Below the pieces are notes generated by a model. The model worked only from the letters and a program-made list of their open reading frames with translations, was not told the DNA's origin and made no database searches. DNA of 52,447 nucleotides, from the NCBI GenBank assembly GCA_902776645.1, contig CACYQT010000020.1, positions 1 through 52,447 on the forward strand. Reading direction: 5' to 3'. The position numbers and the translations under genes are program-made. This stretch comes from an uncultured bacterium (GTDB lineage: Bacteria > Verrucomicrobiota > Lentisphaeria > Oligosphaerales > Oligosphaeraceae). Numbering within the stretch: the stretch's first letter is position 1; every line of letters begins with the position of its first letter. Positions 7,120-16,247 of this stretch are shown here, one piece after another.

Positions 7120-9525
7120 ATGAAACTCATGAAACTCCCGCGCGCCAGCGTCCGCATGCTTTTCGGCCTGCTTGTCGTTTGCGCCATCTGCGCAAGAGCA
7201 GAGAAAATCGAGAAAATCGCCGTCGTCGCGGATTCGCAGGAATCCAATTACATACAGGAGTCGTTGGCGGACCGCGTCTACCATCTCATCCGTACCGCAG
7301 CCGGCCAGGAATTGAGCGACAAAGTTCTGGCGGACGACATCAAGGTACTCATGCAGTCCGGTTCGTTTGACGATGTCAAAGTCGAACGCGTGTCGCTCGG
7401 CGGCGACCGCGTCGGCATCAATTTCATCGTCAAGCCGAAGCCTGTCGTGACGAACATCACCATCACGGGCAACGCCATCTACAAGACCAAGAAACTCAAA
7501 AAACTTCTTACGCTGGAAGTCAACAAGACGCTTAACGAGCGGAAGCTCGCCGAATCCCGCAAGGCCATTCTGGAAAAATACCAGAATGCCGGCTACTATG
7601 GCACGGAAGTGAACACGACGGAGGAACGGAACGCCACGGGCACGGGCGTGAATGTCGTATTCACCGTCAAGGAGAAATCCCGCAGCAAGCTGAAAGGCGT
7701 CAGCTTCGTCGGCAACACCGTCTTCACGGAGGATCAACTGAAATCCGCCATCGTCACCAAACGCCAGTGGTGGCGCTATATCTTCCGTTTCGGAAACTAC
7801 TACAACGAATACCAGCATGACCTTGACAAGGAAGCCCTCCAGAAGCTCTACCAGAACAAAGGCTATTTGGATTTCCAGGTCACCGACATCATCGAAAACA
7901 AGCTGGAGGACGGCAAGTGGATCGCCCTTACTTATAAGGTAAAGGAAGGACTGCCCTACAAGGTGAAATCCATCACCATGACCGGAGCGACCGCCTTCAC
8001 GCCCGAAAAGCTGTTCTCCCGCACAGGGCTCAAAGTCGGCGACTACTACAACGCCGCTCTCGAAGCGACCGACACGGACATCATGAAGTCCTATTATGAA
8101 GAAAAAGGCTACCTTGACCTCCGCCTCTATCCCACCCACAAGATCGACGCCGACAACCATGAAGTCGATATCGAGTACCGTGTGAACGAAGGGAATATCT
8201 GCAAAATCCGCGATCTCGTCATCACCGGCAACGAATACACACAGGACAAGGTGATCCGCCGCGAAATGGCGATCTTCTCCGAAGATCTGGGCGACAACTC
8301 CAAAATCCGCGCCTCCAAAAACCGCCTCATGAATCTGGGCTACTTCTCCCGCGTGGACATCATCCCCTCCGTTACAGAGACGCCCGATCTCCGCGACCTC
8401 CGCATCGAAGTCGAAGAAAAGCCCACCGGCAACCTGTCCGTCGGCGCTGGCTTCTCGACGGAAGATTCCGCCATCGCCTTCCTGGAGTTCAGCGAAGCGA
8501 ACTTCGACCTTTCCAAAGTGCTCGGCCTTGAATGGCCGCCGAAGGGCGCCGGTCAGCGTTTCCGCTCCCGCCTCCAGGTCGGTTCCGAAGTGTCCAGCGC
8601 CGTCATCTCCCTCACGGAGCCGTGGTTCCTTGACAAGAGACTGGAACTCCATACGGAAATCTTCCTGAACAACCGTTTTGAAGACGCCTATGACCAGCGC
8701 TCCGTCGGCGCGAGCTCCATGCTTTCATGGCCAATCGCTTTCGTCGTCCCGTTCACGGAACACAAGGAATATTGGCGCATGGGCGTTGGCGTCCGCGTCG
8801 AATACATCAAAATCAGCCATCTCGACAACGATGAAGACGATTTCGAAATGCTAGACGACGATTGGCTCGAACGCTGGTATCGGAATTCCGGCACCGTCCG
8901 CGGTCACAACATCTTCGACGACAAAGGCACCGCCTGGGCGAACCGCCTGATCTGGCGTCTTACTCGCGACACACGCAACGCCTTCCGCTTCCCGAACAGA
9001 GGCTCCATCCTCACCCTGCAGCTGGAATATGTCACCGAAGCCCTCGGCAGCTATGAAAGCTACGGGAAGGTCGAACTTTCCGGCGCCAAGTACATGCCCG
9101 TGTTCAGTGACGTCGTCCTCAAGACCGGCTTCAACTTCGGCAGCGCCACCGACGACAAGCCCGGCATTTTCGATCGCTACTTCGCAGGCGGCATCGGAAC
9201 CATGCGCGGATTCAAACGCCGTGACGTCGCCCCCGTCGACGCCTTCGACGATCCTCTCGGCGGCAACACCATCCTCTGCGGCACGGTCGAACTGCTGAAG
9301 CCTGTCAAAGACTTCGTGTATCTCTCCTCGTTCATCGACATCGGCAACGTCTGGTGGGATTCCTTCGAATTCGACGCGGACGACCTCAACATGTCCATCG
9401 GCGTCGGCGTCCAGTTCAAGGCCATCCCGCTCAACCTCTACTATGGTTATCCCATCAGAACTGGCTACGACCATCTGGACCACAAGTCGGGACGTTTCCA
9501 TTTCAACATCGGCTATACGTTCTAA
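7120..9525 (+). CDS. bamA: Outer-membrane protein assembly factor BamA
   Basis: An 801-residue Omp85-family protein that inserts beta-barrel proteins into the outer membrane. The first 27 residues form a signal peptide (basic start, then FGLLVVCAICARA). Periplasmic POTRA repeats follow up to about residue 430; each ends with a pattern such as GYLDFQV or GYLDLRL. The C-terminal 16-stranded barrel includes the conserved FAGGIGTMRGF (the loop-6 VRGF-type motif) and ends in phenylalanine, as outer-membrane barrels do. TGGAG (7109-7113) is a good ribosome binding site for ATG 7120; a TTG 66 bases upstream is in frame but would bury the signal peptide. An LPS permease gene follows, consistent with an envelope-biogenesis group. 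Confidence 0.95.
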   Translation: MKLMKLPRASVRMLFGLLVVCAICARAEKIEKIAVVADSQESNYIQESLADRVYHLIRTAAGQELSDKVLADDIKVLMQSGSFDDVKVERVSLGGDRVGINFIVKPKPVVTNITITGNAIYKTKKLKKLLTLEVNKTLNERKLAESRKAILEKYQNAGYYGTEVNTTEERNATGTGVNVVFTVKEKSRSKLKGVSFVGNTVFTEDQLKSAIVTKRQWWRYIFRFGNYYNEYQHDLDKEALQKLYQNKGYLDFQVTDIIENKLEDGKWIALTYKVKEGLPYKVKSITMTGATAFTPEKLFSRTGLKVGDYYNAALEATDTDIMKSYYEEKGYLDLRLYPTHKIDADNHEVDIEYRVNEGNICKIRDLVITGNEYTQDKVIRREMAIFSEDLGDNSKIRASKNRLMNLGYFSRVDIIPSVTETPDLRDLRIEVEEKPTGNLSVGAGFSTEDSAIAFLEFSEANFDLSKVLGLEWPPKGAGQRFRSRLQVGSEVSSAVISLTEPWFLDKRLELHTEIFLNNRFEDAYDQRSVGASSMLSWPIAFVVPFTEHKEYWRMGVGVRVEYIKISHLDNDEDDFEMLDDDWLERWYRNSGTVRGHNIFDDKGTAWANRLIWRLTRDTRNAFRFPNRGSILTLQLEYVTEALGSYESYGKVELSGAKYMPVFSDVVLKTGFNFGSATDDKPGIFDRYFAGGIGTMRGFKRRDVAPVDAFDDPLGGNTILCGTVELLKPVKDFVYLSSFIDIGNVWWDSFEFDADDLNMSIGVGVQFKAIPLNLYYGYPIRTGYDHLDHKSGRFHFNIGYTF

Positions 9526-9555
9526 TCTCGCCTGACGTGGCATACAAGACGTGAA

Positions 9556-9579
9556 ACGCAGGGGCCACCGCCCCTGCGT
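9556..9579 (+). other. Perfect 10-bp hairpin in front of the permease start
   Basis: ACGCAGGGGC (9556-9565) and GCCCCTGCGT (9570-9579) pair perfectly around the loop CACC. There is no T run, so it is not a classic terminator. It ends 14 bases before the TTG start of the permease, where the ribosome binding site would be. It could slow decay of bamA mRNA or restrict translation of the next gene. Confidence 0.6.
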
Positions 9580-9593
9580 GATGATTCAAACCA

Positions 9594-10691
9594 TTGAAAA
9601 CCATAACCCTGCACATCACGAAGAACATCATCGTCAGCACTTCCATTGCTTTGGGAGTGCTGACGTTTGTCATGTTGTCAGGCCACTTTTTCCGTGCTTT
9701 CGACCTTCTTTCCAAAGGCGTCGCGCCGTCGCTTCTTGTCCGTTTCCTCCTGCTGATGATTCCGGACATGCTACGCTTCACCCTCCCGCTGTCCATTCTG
9801 GTCGCGACGGTTCTCATCTTCGGCAGAATGTCGTCAGACAACGAGATCGTCGCTCTCAAGGCCAGCGGCATCAACCTCTGGCAGATCATCGCCCCCGGCC
9901 TGGCCATCTGCACGTTATGCTCCATCCTCTGTCTCGCCATCTCGCTTGTCATCTCGCCTGTATGCCGTTATGAAGCGGACACGTTGCGATGGTCTGCGCT
10001 TTCCAGCGCGCCGTTCTCCCTGCTCGAGCCCGGCGTCTTCACAAAGCTGTCGAACAAATGCAGCCTCCGTGTCCAAAAACGCGACGGCGACGACTTGGAG
10101 TACATCCACATCCAGCTTCAGAACGGAGAAGGCTCCCTGCAGGACATATCCGCCAAAAGAGGCCGGATCCATCTCGACCCGCAGTCGCTTCTCATCAATC
10201 TGGAGCTCCATGACGCGATCATCTCCGACATCGCGTTCGGCAATGGCTATGCCGTTGCAAAGCGCCATCTGTCCGCCGCGACCATTACGCTGCCCATCGA
10301 CTACGGCTCTTCTCAAAGCAAAAAAAACGTCACGAGGAAGCCGAAGTTCATGGATTTGAAAATGTTGTTCGGGCGGATGCGCCTCATGCAGGACGCGGGG
10401 GAGGACGTCACGCCGCTTATGATGAACCTCCACCATCGGCTTTCCCTTTCCCTTTCGCCATTCGCGTTTCTCTTGCTCGGCATCCCGTTCGGCATCAGGG
10501 GGAAACGCTCCGAACTGTCCGTCGGGCTGCTGATCTGCGTCATTCTCGCTCTCGGGTTCTATGTGTTCCTGCTTTTGGCGGGAATGCTTGAAAAAAAGCC
10601 GCAATTCCATCCGGAGCTCATCGTCTGGCTCCCCAACCTCCTCTACCAGGCCGGCGGACTCGTCGTCCTCCATAAAATAGGCAAACACTGA
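9594..10691 (+). CDS. LptF/LptG-family lipopolysaccharide export permease
   Basis: A 365-residue YjgP/YjgQ-family inner-membrane permease. Paired with an ABC ATPase (LptB), such proteins extract LPS from the inner membrane and pass it to the periplasmic bridge. There are three N-terminal membrane helices, with the family-typical SSDNEIVALKASGINLWQI after the second. A periplasmic domain follows (about 130-260), then three C-terminal helices that include SLSLSPFAFLLLGIPFGIRGKRSE. The start appears to be TTG 9594 with no clear ribosome binding site. Only one of the usual LptF-LptG pair is here, and I cannot say which. Its stop overlaps the lepA start by one base (TGATG), so translation is coupled. 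Confidence 0.85.
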   Translation: MKTITLHITKNIIVSTSIALGVLTFVMLSGHFFRAFDLLSKGVAPSLLVRFLLLMIPDMLRFTLPLSILVATVLIFGRMSSDNEIVALKASGINLWQIIAPGLAICTLCSILCLAISLVISPVCRYEADTLRWSALSSAPFSLLEPGVFTKLSNKCSLRVQKRDGDDLEYIHIQLQNGEGSLQDISAKRGRIHLDPQSLLINLELHDAIISDIAFGNGYAVAKRHLSAATITLPIDYGSSQSKKNVTRKPKFMDLKMLFGRMRLMQDAGEDVTPLMMNLHHRLSLSLSPFAFLLLGIPFGIRGKRSELSVGLLICVILALGFYVFLLLAGMLEKKPQFHPELIVWLPNLLYQAGGLVVLHKIGKH

Positions 10692-12496
10692 TGACTGACC
10701 TCGCACACATCCGCAACTTCTGCATCGTCGCGCATGTCGACCATGGCAAATCAACCTTGGCCGACCGTTTCCTGCTCCACACGAAGACCATCGAAGAACG
10801 CACGTTCCATGACCAGATTCTGGACGCCATGGATCTCGAACAGGAGCGCGGCATCACTATCAAATCCCATCCTGTCCGCATGCGCTATGACGCAGACAAC
10901 GGCGAAACCTACGAATTCAATCTGATCGACACGCCCGGACACGTCGACTTCAGCTATGAAGTCAGCCGTTCTCTCGCGGCCTGCGAAGGCGCCATCCTAT
11001 TGGTCGACGCCGCGCAGGGCGTCCAGGCCCAGACGATGGCCAACGTGAATCTCGCCATCAAGCAGGATCTGACCATCGTGCCAGTGATCAACAAAGTCGA
11101 TCTGCCCGCCGCCAACCTGCCGATGTGCCTGGAGCAGTTCGAAGAGCTCCTCGCCATCCCTTCGGAAGAAGTTCTCCAAGTCTCCGCCAAGACGGGACTT
11201 GGCGTCCGTGAACTGTTGGAGGCGGTCATCCAGCGTGTTCCACCGCCTAAACCCACGTCGGACCGATTGCAGGCGCTGATTTTCGATTCCGTCTATGACG
11301 TCTATCGCGGCGTCGTCACATACGTCCGGATCGTCAACGGCACCATCAAGCCCGGCGACCACATCAAATTCTTCGCGACGTCACTGGACACGGATGTGAA
11401 GGAAGTCGGTTTCTTCTCGCCGGGTATGAAGCCCGCCGATTCGCTCAGCGCGGGCGAAGTCGGCTACGTCATCACGGCCATCAAGACACCGACGGACATT
11501 TCCGTCGGCGACACGATCACCCACGTCATCAATCCCGCCGACGAACCACTGCCGGGCTTCCAGAAGATCAGCCCCATGGTCTTCTCTGGCGTCTATCCTA
11601 TTGATACGGCGGACTATGAAGCGCTGAAATTCAACATCGCGAAACTGCGGCTCAACGACAGCGCGTTCGTCGCCCAGCCGGAAAGTTCCATCGCCCTCGG
11701 CGCGGGCTTCCGCTGCGGTTTCCTCGGCCTGCTCCACATGGATGTCGTCCAGGAGCGCCTCACGCGCGAATACAACATGGATCTGATTCTCACCTATCCG
11801 TCCGTCATCTACCACGTGTTCCTTAAGAACGGAACCATGAAGGAGATAGACAATCCGCTCTACATGCCCGATCCGAGCACGATCGACCATGTGGAGGAGC
11901 CTATGATCAAAGCGCAGATCATCTCTCCCGCGACCTACATGGGCAATATCATGAATCTCGTGCTGGACAAACGCGGCGTCTGCCTCCGCACGGAAACCGT
12001 CGACAAGCTGCATGTCATGATCACGGCGCGCATGCCGCTCCATGAAATCGTGCTTGATTTCTACGACAAGCTCAAGACCTGCACACGCGGCTACGGTTCC
12101 ATGGACTACGATCCGGACGGATACGAACCCGCCCCGACGGTCAAGCTGGAGATTCTCGTCAATGGCGAACCTGTTGACGCCTTCGCCTCCATCTGCCATG
12201 CGGACCGTGCCGTCGCGCGCGCCCGCATGATCTGCGAACGTCTCAGCGAAGCCATTCCGCCGCAAATGTTTAAAATCGCCATTCAAGGCGCCATCGGCGG
12301 CAAGATCATCGCCCGAGAAGACGTCCGCCAGCTCCGCAAGAACGTTCTCGCCAAATGCTACGGCGGCGACATCACCCGTAAACGCAAGCTTCTTGACAAG
12401 CAGCGCGAAGGCAAGAAGCGCATGAAGGAAATCGGCAACGTCAACATCCCGCAGGAGGCGTTCGTCGCCGTCCTCCGCTCCAACGACGAAAACTAG
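10691..12496 (+). CDS. lepA: Elongation factor 4 (LepA)
   Basis: A 601-residue ribosome-dependent GTPase, EF-4, which acts on stalled or back-translocating ribosomes and in initiation or 30S biogenesis. The GTPase motifs are clear: AHVDHGKS at 14-21, DTPGH at 80-84, NKVD at 134-137 and the SAK motif near 160. The EF-4-specific C-terminal domain is complete (IGGKIIAREDVRQLRKNVLAKCYGGDITRKRKLLDKQREGKKRMK). Length equals the family norm. The ATG overlaps the stop of the permease gene by one base. After the stop comes an unusual 7-base-period repeat region. Confidence 0.97.
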   Translation: MTDLAHIRNFCIVAHVDHGKSTLADRFLLHTKTIEERTFHDQILDAMDLEQERGITIKSHPVRMRYDADNGETYEFNLIDTPGHVDFSYEVSRSLAACEGAILLVDAAQGVQAQTMANVNLAIKQDLTIVPVINKVDLPAANLPMCLEQFEELLAIPSEEVLQVSAKTGLGVRELLEAVIQRVPPPKPTSDRLQALIFDSVYDVYRGVVTYVRIVNGTIKPGDHIKFFATSLDTDVKEVGFFSPGMKPADSLSAGEVGYVITAIKTPTDISVGDTITHVINPADEPLPGFQKISPMVFSGVYPIDTADYEALKFNIAKLRLNDSAFVAQPESSIALGAGFRCGFLGLLHMDVVQERLTREYNMDLILTYPSVIYHVFLKNGTMKEIDNPLYMPDPSTIDHVEEPMIKAQIISPATYMGNIMNLVLDKRGVCLRTETVDKLHVMITARMPLHEIVLDFYDKLKTCTRGYGSMDYDPDGYEPAPTVKLEILVNGEPVDAFASICHADRAVARARMICERLSEAIPPQMFKIAIQGAIGGKIIAREDVRQLRKNVLAKCYGGDITRKRKLLDKQREGKKRMKEIGNVNIPQEAFVAVLRSNDEN

Positions 12497-12513
12497 CTCA
12501 GCCATGGGCTGAG

Positions 12514-12620
12514 AGCTGAAAGCTGAAAGCCAAAAGCTGAAAGCCAAAAGCCATCATATCATTATTTCTCTTAACTCTTAACTCTTCATTATTGCTTTAA
12601 GCTTTAAGCTTTTAGCTTTT
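12514..12620. repeat. Three 7-bp-period tandem arrays between lepA and lepB
   Basis: Five heptads alternate AGCTGAA and AGCCAAA (12514-12548). Two copies of TTAACTC lie at 12571-12584. Three and a half copies of GCTTTAA/GCTTTTA lie at 12594-12620. The last array is close to the reverse complement of the first, so the block can fold back on itself. The arrays begin 17 bases after the lepA stop and end 6 bases before the lepB start, leaving no ordinary ribosome binding site. Confidence 0.9.
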
Positions 12621-12626
12621 CCCATC

Positions 12627-14153
12627 ATGCCTCTATACGTCCAAATCATCGTCGATCTCGCCGTCTTCTGGTTCTTCTTCGGAAACTACGTCCAGAAGTA
12701 TTGCCGCACACCGCAGGGGAAGCGCAAATACCAGCTCGCCCAAATCGAGAAGTTCTTCCACAACTATCTTCTCCGCGACCGCGACATTCTGGAGCCACGC
12801 TATGTGAACAGGCTTACGGAAATCCTGGACGACATTCGCAACGCACGGCAATCCAATGACGACCAGCTGATTTCCAAGACGTTGGAAAAGTATTCGAATG
12901 ACATACCAGGCCTCCCCCCCGCCAAGAAAGGCGCGAAAATCTCCGATCAGCTGGAAGTGCTCGTCGTCGCCCTCGGCCTCGCCTTCGGCGTCCGTTCGCT
13001 TTTCATCCAGCCCTTCAAGATTCCGACGGGCAGTATGCAGCCTACCCTCTACGGAATCCATTTCACGCCGGCGGAGAAACTTCCATCCACGAAAATCGGC
13101 AAGTTCTTCTCTTTCCTGAACTTCTCACGGCGGAATCTGGACGTCGTCGCCAGAAGCGACGGACGGTTCGACTGGGATTCCTTGCAGCCCGCGAAAAGCT
13201 ACCCGTTCTTCCCGTCAACGCAGTTTCTCATCGGCATGGACGTCTACCGCGTGCCCGGTTCCGTTGCCGAAGTCCAGCGTTCCATTTATGAATACTATCA
13301 GGAAAAAGCTCGAAAAGGCCCCCTTTCCTTCCGCCAGTCCGATCCTCTTATCATCTACAATCAAGGAGCTTATCCTATTTTTGTCCGCCAGTCCGGCGAA
13401 CTCGATTGGAGCACCATGAAACTGTCCGCGCAATCGACGGCGGAACGTCCTGTCACCACGCTGAAGATCGGTTCAGAGACCTATGACCTGCCCGGCCTGC
13501 CGGAAGACGTCAAGCGGAATATCATCCGCATGTATCTGAATCCCTCCACATCACGCTTTTTCGATCTCAAGGCGGGAGACACGCTCATCCGCGGCTTCCT
13601 TGAAACAGGCGACCACTTGTTCGTCAACCGCTTAAGCCTCGCTTTCAAAGAACCGAAGCGCGGCGACGTCATGGTCGTCACGACGGACGATCTGGAGGAT
13701 CCGGACGGCACCGGCTTCGGCGGCCGCTATTACGTCAAACGGCTCGTCGGCCTGCCGGGAGATACGCTTAAGATCGTTGACAGAAAACTTTACGTCAAAG
13801 CAAAAGGCGAAAGCGACTTCCGTCTTCTGGACGCGAAAGATGCGAAAGGATTCGAGCGGATCTATTCCGAAACCGGCGCCTACCACGGCTACGCCCACAT
13901 GCCCGAACCCGCCATCCATCTCACCAGCAATTCCGCCGAAATGCAGATTCCGGATGGTCATTACGTCATGCTCGGCGACAATTCAGAAAACAGCAAAGAC
14001 AGCCGCTACTGGGGCTCCGTACCGCGCAAAAATCTCGTCGGCAAGCCAGGCGTCGTCTGGTGGCCGCTCAGCCGCCGCTGGGGCCTCATCGACCGCCTTG
14101 ATCCGGATCCCGCCATCGGGCCGACGCCCGCCAACTATCCCGTCATCCCATGA
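12627..14153 (+). CDS. lepB: Signal peptidase I, enlarged
   Basis: A 508-residue type I signal peptidase (family S26), which removes signal peptides at the outer face of the inner membrane. A first membrane helix lies at about 5-20 and a second at about 110-127. The catalytic serine is S136 in IPTGSMQPTLYG. The general-base lysine is K371 in YYVKRLVGLPGDTL, and box E is GHYVMLGDNSENSKDSRYWG near 445-465. Serine and lysine are about 235 residues apart, against about 55 in E. coli, so there is a large insertion. Chlamydial signal peptidases are also enlarged (family knowledge). The ATG at 12627 follows the heptad repeat with no Shine-Dalgarno. Confidence 0.93.
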   Translation: MPLYVQIIVDLAVFWFFFGNYVQKYCRTPQGKRKYQLAQIEKFFHNYLLRDRDILEPRYVNRLTEILDDIRNARQSNDDQLISKTLEKYSNDIPGLPPAKKGAKISDQLEVLVVALGLAFGVRSLFIQPFKIPTGSMQPTLYGIHFTPAEKLPSTKIGKFFSFLNFSRRNLDVVARSDGRFDWDSLQPAKSYPFFPSTQFLIGMDVYRVPGSVAEVQRSIYEYYQEKARKGPLSFRQSDPLIIYNQGAYPIFVRQSGELDWSTMKLSAQSTAERPVTTLKIGSETYDLPGLPEDVKRNIIRMYLNPSTSRFFDLKAGDTLIRGFLETGDHLFVNRLSLAFKEPKRGDVMVVTTDDLEDPDGTGFGGRYYVKRLVGLPGDTLKIVDRKLYVKAKGESDFRLLDAKDAKGFERIYSETGAYHGYAHMPEPAIHLTSNSAEMQIPDGHYVMLGDNSENSKDSRYWGSVPRKNLVGKPGVVWWPLSRRWGLIDRLDPDPAIGPTPANYPVIP

Positions 14154-14182
14154 TGTCCTTTTAACCCAACCACATCAGAACC

Positions 14183-16219
14183 ATGACATTACGAGCCATC
14201 ATCCTAGGCCTGCTGGGGGCCGCTCTCATCTGCGGCTGCAGCTATTTCAACGACCAGATCCTGCAGCAGACATATCTTGTCGGCAACAACATGCCGATCA
14301 CGGTCTATGGCTTTCTGATTCTTTTCTGCCTCATCATCAATCCGTTGCTCAGAAAACACGCCTTCAAGGGAAAAGAGCTCGCATTGATCATCGCCATGAC
14401 GCTTGCCGCCTGTTGCGTGCCGGGCGCGGGATTGCTACGGACATTTTCGACATCCCTTATCCTGCCGCATCACATCAACAAGACGGAGCCTGGTTGGAAA
14501 TCCAATAACATCTTGGAAATCATCCCTGAACGCATGCTTGCGGATGTCTCGCAGGACGAAGACACGTCACTCATCGGTTTCGTTCAAGGCCTCGGCGGCG
14601 TCGATAAGAAATTCACCATCTTCGACGTTCCGTGGAACGCATGGTCGCGGCCGCTTCTCTTCTGGGTTCCGCTGGTTCTGACTGTCTGGCTGTCGATGAT
14701 CGCACTCGCGCCTATGTTCCATCGACAATGGGCTCAGCATGAACATCTTCCATATCCTGTCGCCGCATTCACGAACGCCCTGCTCCCCACAGAAAAATCC
14801 AATCTTTCAGACGTTTTCAAAAACAAATTCTTCTGGTTTGCGACGGCGTTTGTCTTTCTGATTCATTTCAACAATTTCCTCTGCTCATGGTATCCGGAAT
14901 ACATGATACCATGCAAAACGTCCATTAATCTCGTGCCAATGGCGAAGCTCGTGCCCGCCTTCCAACGCGGCAACGGCGCAGGCCTGCTGGCCCCCGTCAT
15001 TTATTTCTCCATCGTCGGACTGGCCTATTTTCTGTCGTCTGACGTCGTTTTGTCTTGCAGCATCGGCCCTTACATCTGGTGTTACGTCTGCGGATGTTTC
15101 GCCGCCTACGGCATTTCGCTCACCGAAACCATCGACGGCACATACTATCTCGGCCTCAATTTGCAGTCCATGCTGAATTTCGGCGCGTATTCCGGCATGT
15201 TCATCATTATCATCTATTTAGGAAGACGATACTACTCCAGCGCCTTCAAACGTGCCATCGGCCTTAAGTCCGGCGACTTCGTGGAGCCGCATGTCGTCAA
15301 CGGTGTGCGCTGTTTTCTCATTCTGCTACCGTTATTATTTGTCCAGATGCTGACCGTCGGCCTCGAATGGCCGCTCGCCATTCTCTACATCGCCGTCCTG
15401 TTCCTTTTCTACATCATGATCTCCCGCGTCATGTGCGAGACAGGCATTTTCTACATCCAGCCGTTCTTCATGCCGTCTGGCGTCGTCTGGGCATTGTTCG
15501 GTTCAGGAACGCTTGGGACAAAGCAACTTATGATTCTATTGATGTTCAGCTTGGTTCTAGTCGTCGATCCACGCGAAACGCTCTTGCCGTTCATCTCCGG
15601 CTCGCTGAAAGTCAATGACGACCAGCAGCTGAAGCTCGGCAAATCAATTTCATGGTGCACGATCGCCTTGATCATCGGCATGGCCATCGCGATTCCCATG
15701 ACCATTTTCCTGCAATATAAATATGGTACGCCATGGGCGGATTCGTGGGCGAGCAAAGTCGTGCCGCGAATGACGTGCGACAACGTCAATGCAGTCGCGC
15801 AGAAGCTGTTGCAACAGGACAAGCTTGAAACGACGGCGGCCTATACCAGCCTGCAGCGAATCATGGCGATGCGCCCCGAACCATCCGCCATGCTGGCGGG
15901 TGTCATCGGGCTCGCGTTGGTTTTGCTCTTTGCTTTCGCACGACTTCACATCACATGGTGGCCCATCCATCCTGTTCTGTTTTTGGTCTGGGCGACGGAA
16001 CCGCAACGGCGTATGGCTGGCGCCTTCCTTATCGGCTGGATCATCAAGTCGCTTGTCTCCAAATACGGCGGCGCCAAGTGCTACCAGCTGATGAAACCGA
16101 CGATGTTCGGCCTTGTCGCGGGCGAAATTCTCGGAGCGTTGATCCCCTGCATCATCTGCGCCATCTACTACGGTGTGACAAAGGAAATCCCGCCGCGCTT
16201 CATGGTCCTGCCGTCGTGA
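14183..16219 (+). CDS. Multi-pass inner-membrane protein, likely DUF6785/DUF6784 family
   Basis: A 678-residue protein with roughly a dozen hydrophobic spans from the first residues (RAIILGLLGAALICGCSYF) to near the end. The N-terminal part, including NNMPITVYGFLILFCLIINPLL and PGAGLLRTFSTSLILPHH, resembles oligopeptide-transporter-like membrane proteins called DUF6785/DUF6784 that I associate with Planctomycetes, Verrucomicrobia and Lentisphaerae. The assignment is from memory of the pattern. Substrate and function are unknown; a transport role is plausible. It starts 29 bases after lepB with no strong ribosome binding site and meets the glycosyltransferase gene tail to tail. Confidence 0.65.
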   Translation: MTLRAIILGLLGAALICGCSYFNDQILQQTYLVGNNMPITVYGFLILFCLIINPLLRKHAFKGKELALIIAMTLAACCVPGAGLLRTFSTSLILPHHINKTEPGWKSNNILEIIPERMLADVSQDEDTSLIGFVQGLGGVDKKFTIFDVPWNAWSRPLLFWVPLVLTVWLSMIALAPMFHRQWAQHEHLPYPVAAFTNALLPTEKSNLSDVFKNKFFWFATAFVFLIHFNNFLCSWYPEYMIPCKTSINLVPMAKLVPAFQRGNGAGLLAPVIYFSIVGLAYFLSSDVVLSCSIGPYIWCYVCGCFAAYGISLTETIDGTYYLGLNLQSMLNFGAYSGMFIIIIYLGRRYYSSAFKRAIGLKSGDFVEPHVVNGVRCFLILLPLLFVQMLTVGLEWPLAILYIAVLFLFYIMISRVMCETGIFYIQPFFMPSGVVWALFGSGTLGTKQLMILLMFSLVLVVDPRETLLPFISGSLKVNDDQQLKLGKSISWCTIALIIGMAIAIPMTIFLQYKYGTPWADSWASKVVPRMTCDNVNAVAQKLLQQDKLETTAAYTSLQRIMAMRPEPSAMLAGVIGLALVLLFAFARLHITWWPIHPVLFLVWATEPQRRMAGAFLIGWIIKSLVSKYGGAKCYQLMKPTMFGLVAGEILGALIPCIICAIYYGVTKEIPPRFMVLPS

Positions 16220-16222
16220 GGA

Positions 16223-16247
16223 TTTCTAGCATTCTAGATTTCTAGTT
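16223..16247. repeat. 8-bp-period CTAGAAAT-like tandem repeat spanning a stop codon
   Basis: On the - strand the sequence reads three octamers, CTAGAAAT, CTAGAATG, CTAGAAAT. It lies in the 22-base gap between the convergent membrane-protein and glycosyltransferase genes. The first CTAG includes the TAG stop of the glycosyltransferase. A similar arrangement is seen at 46953-46980. Confidence 0.75.
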
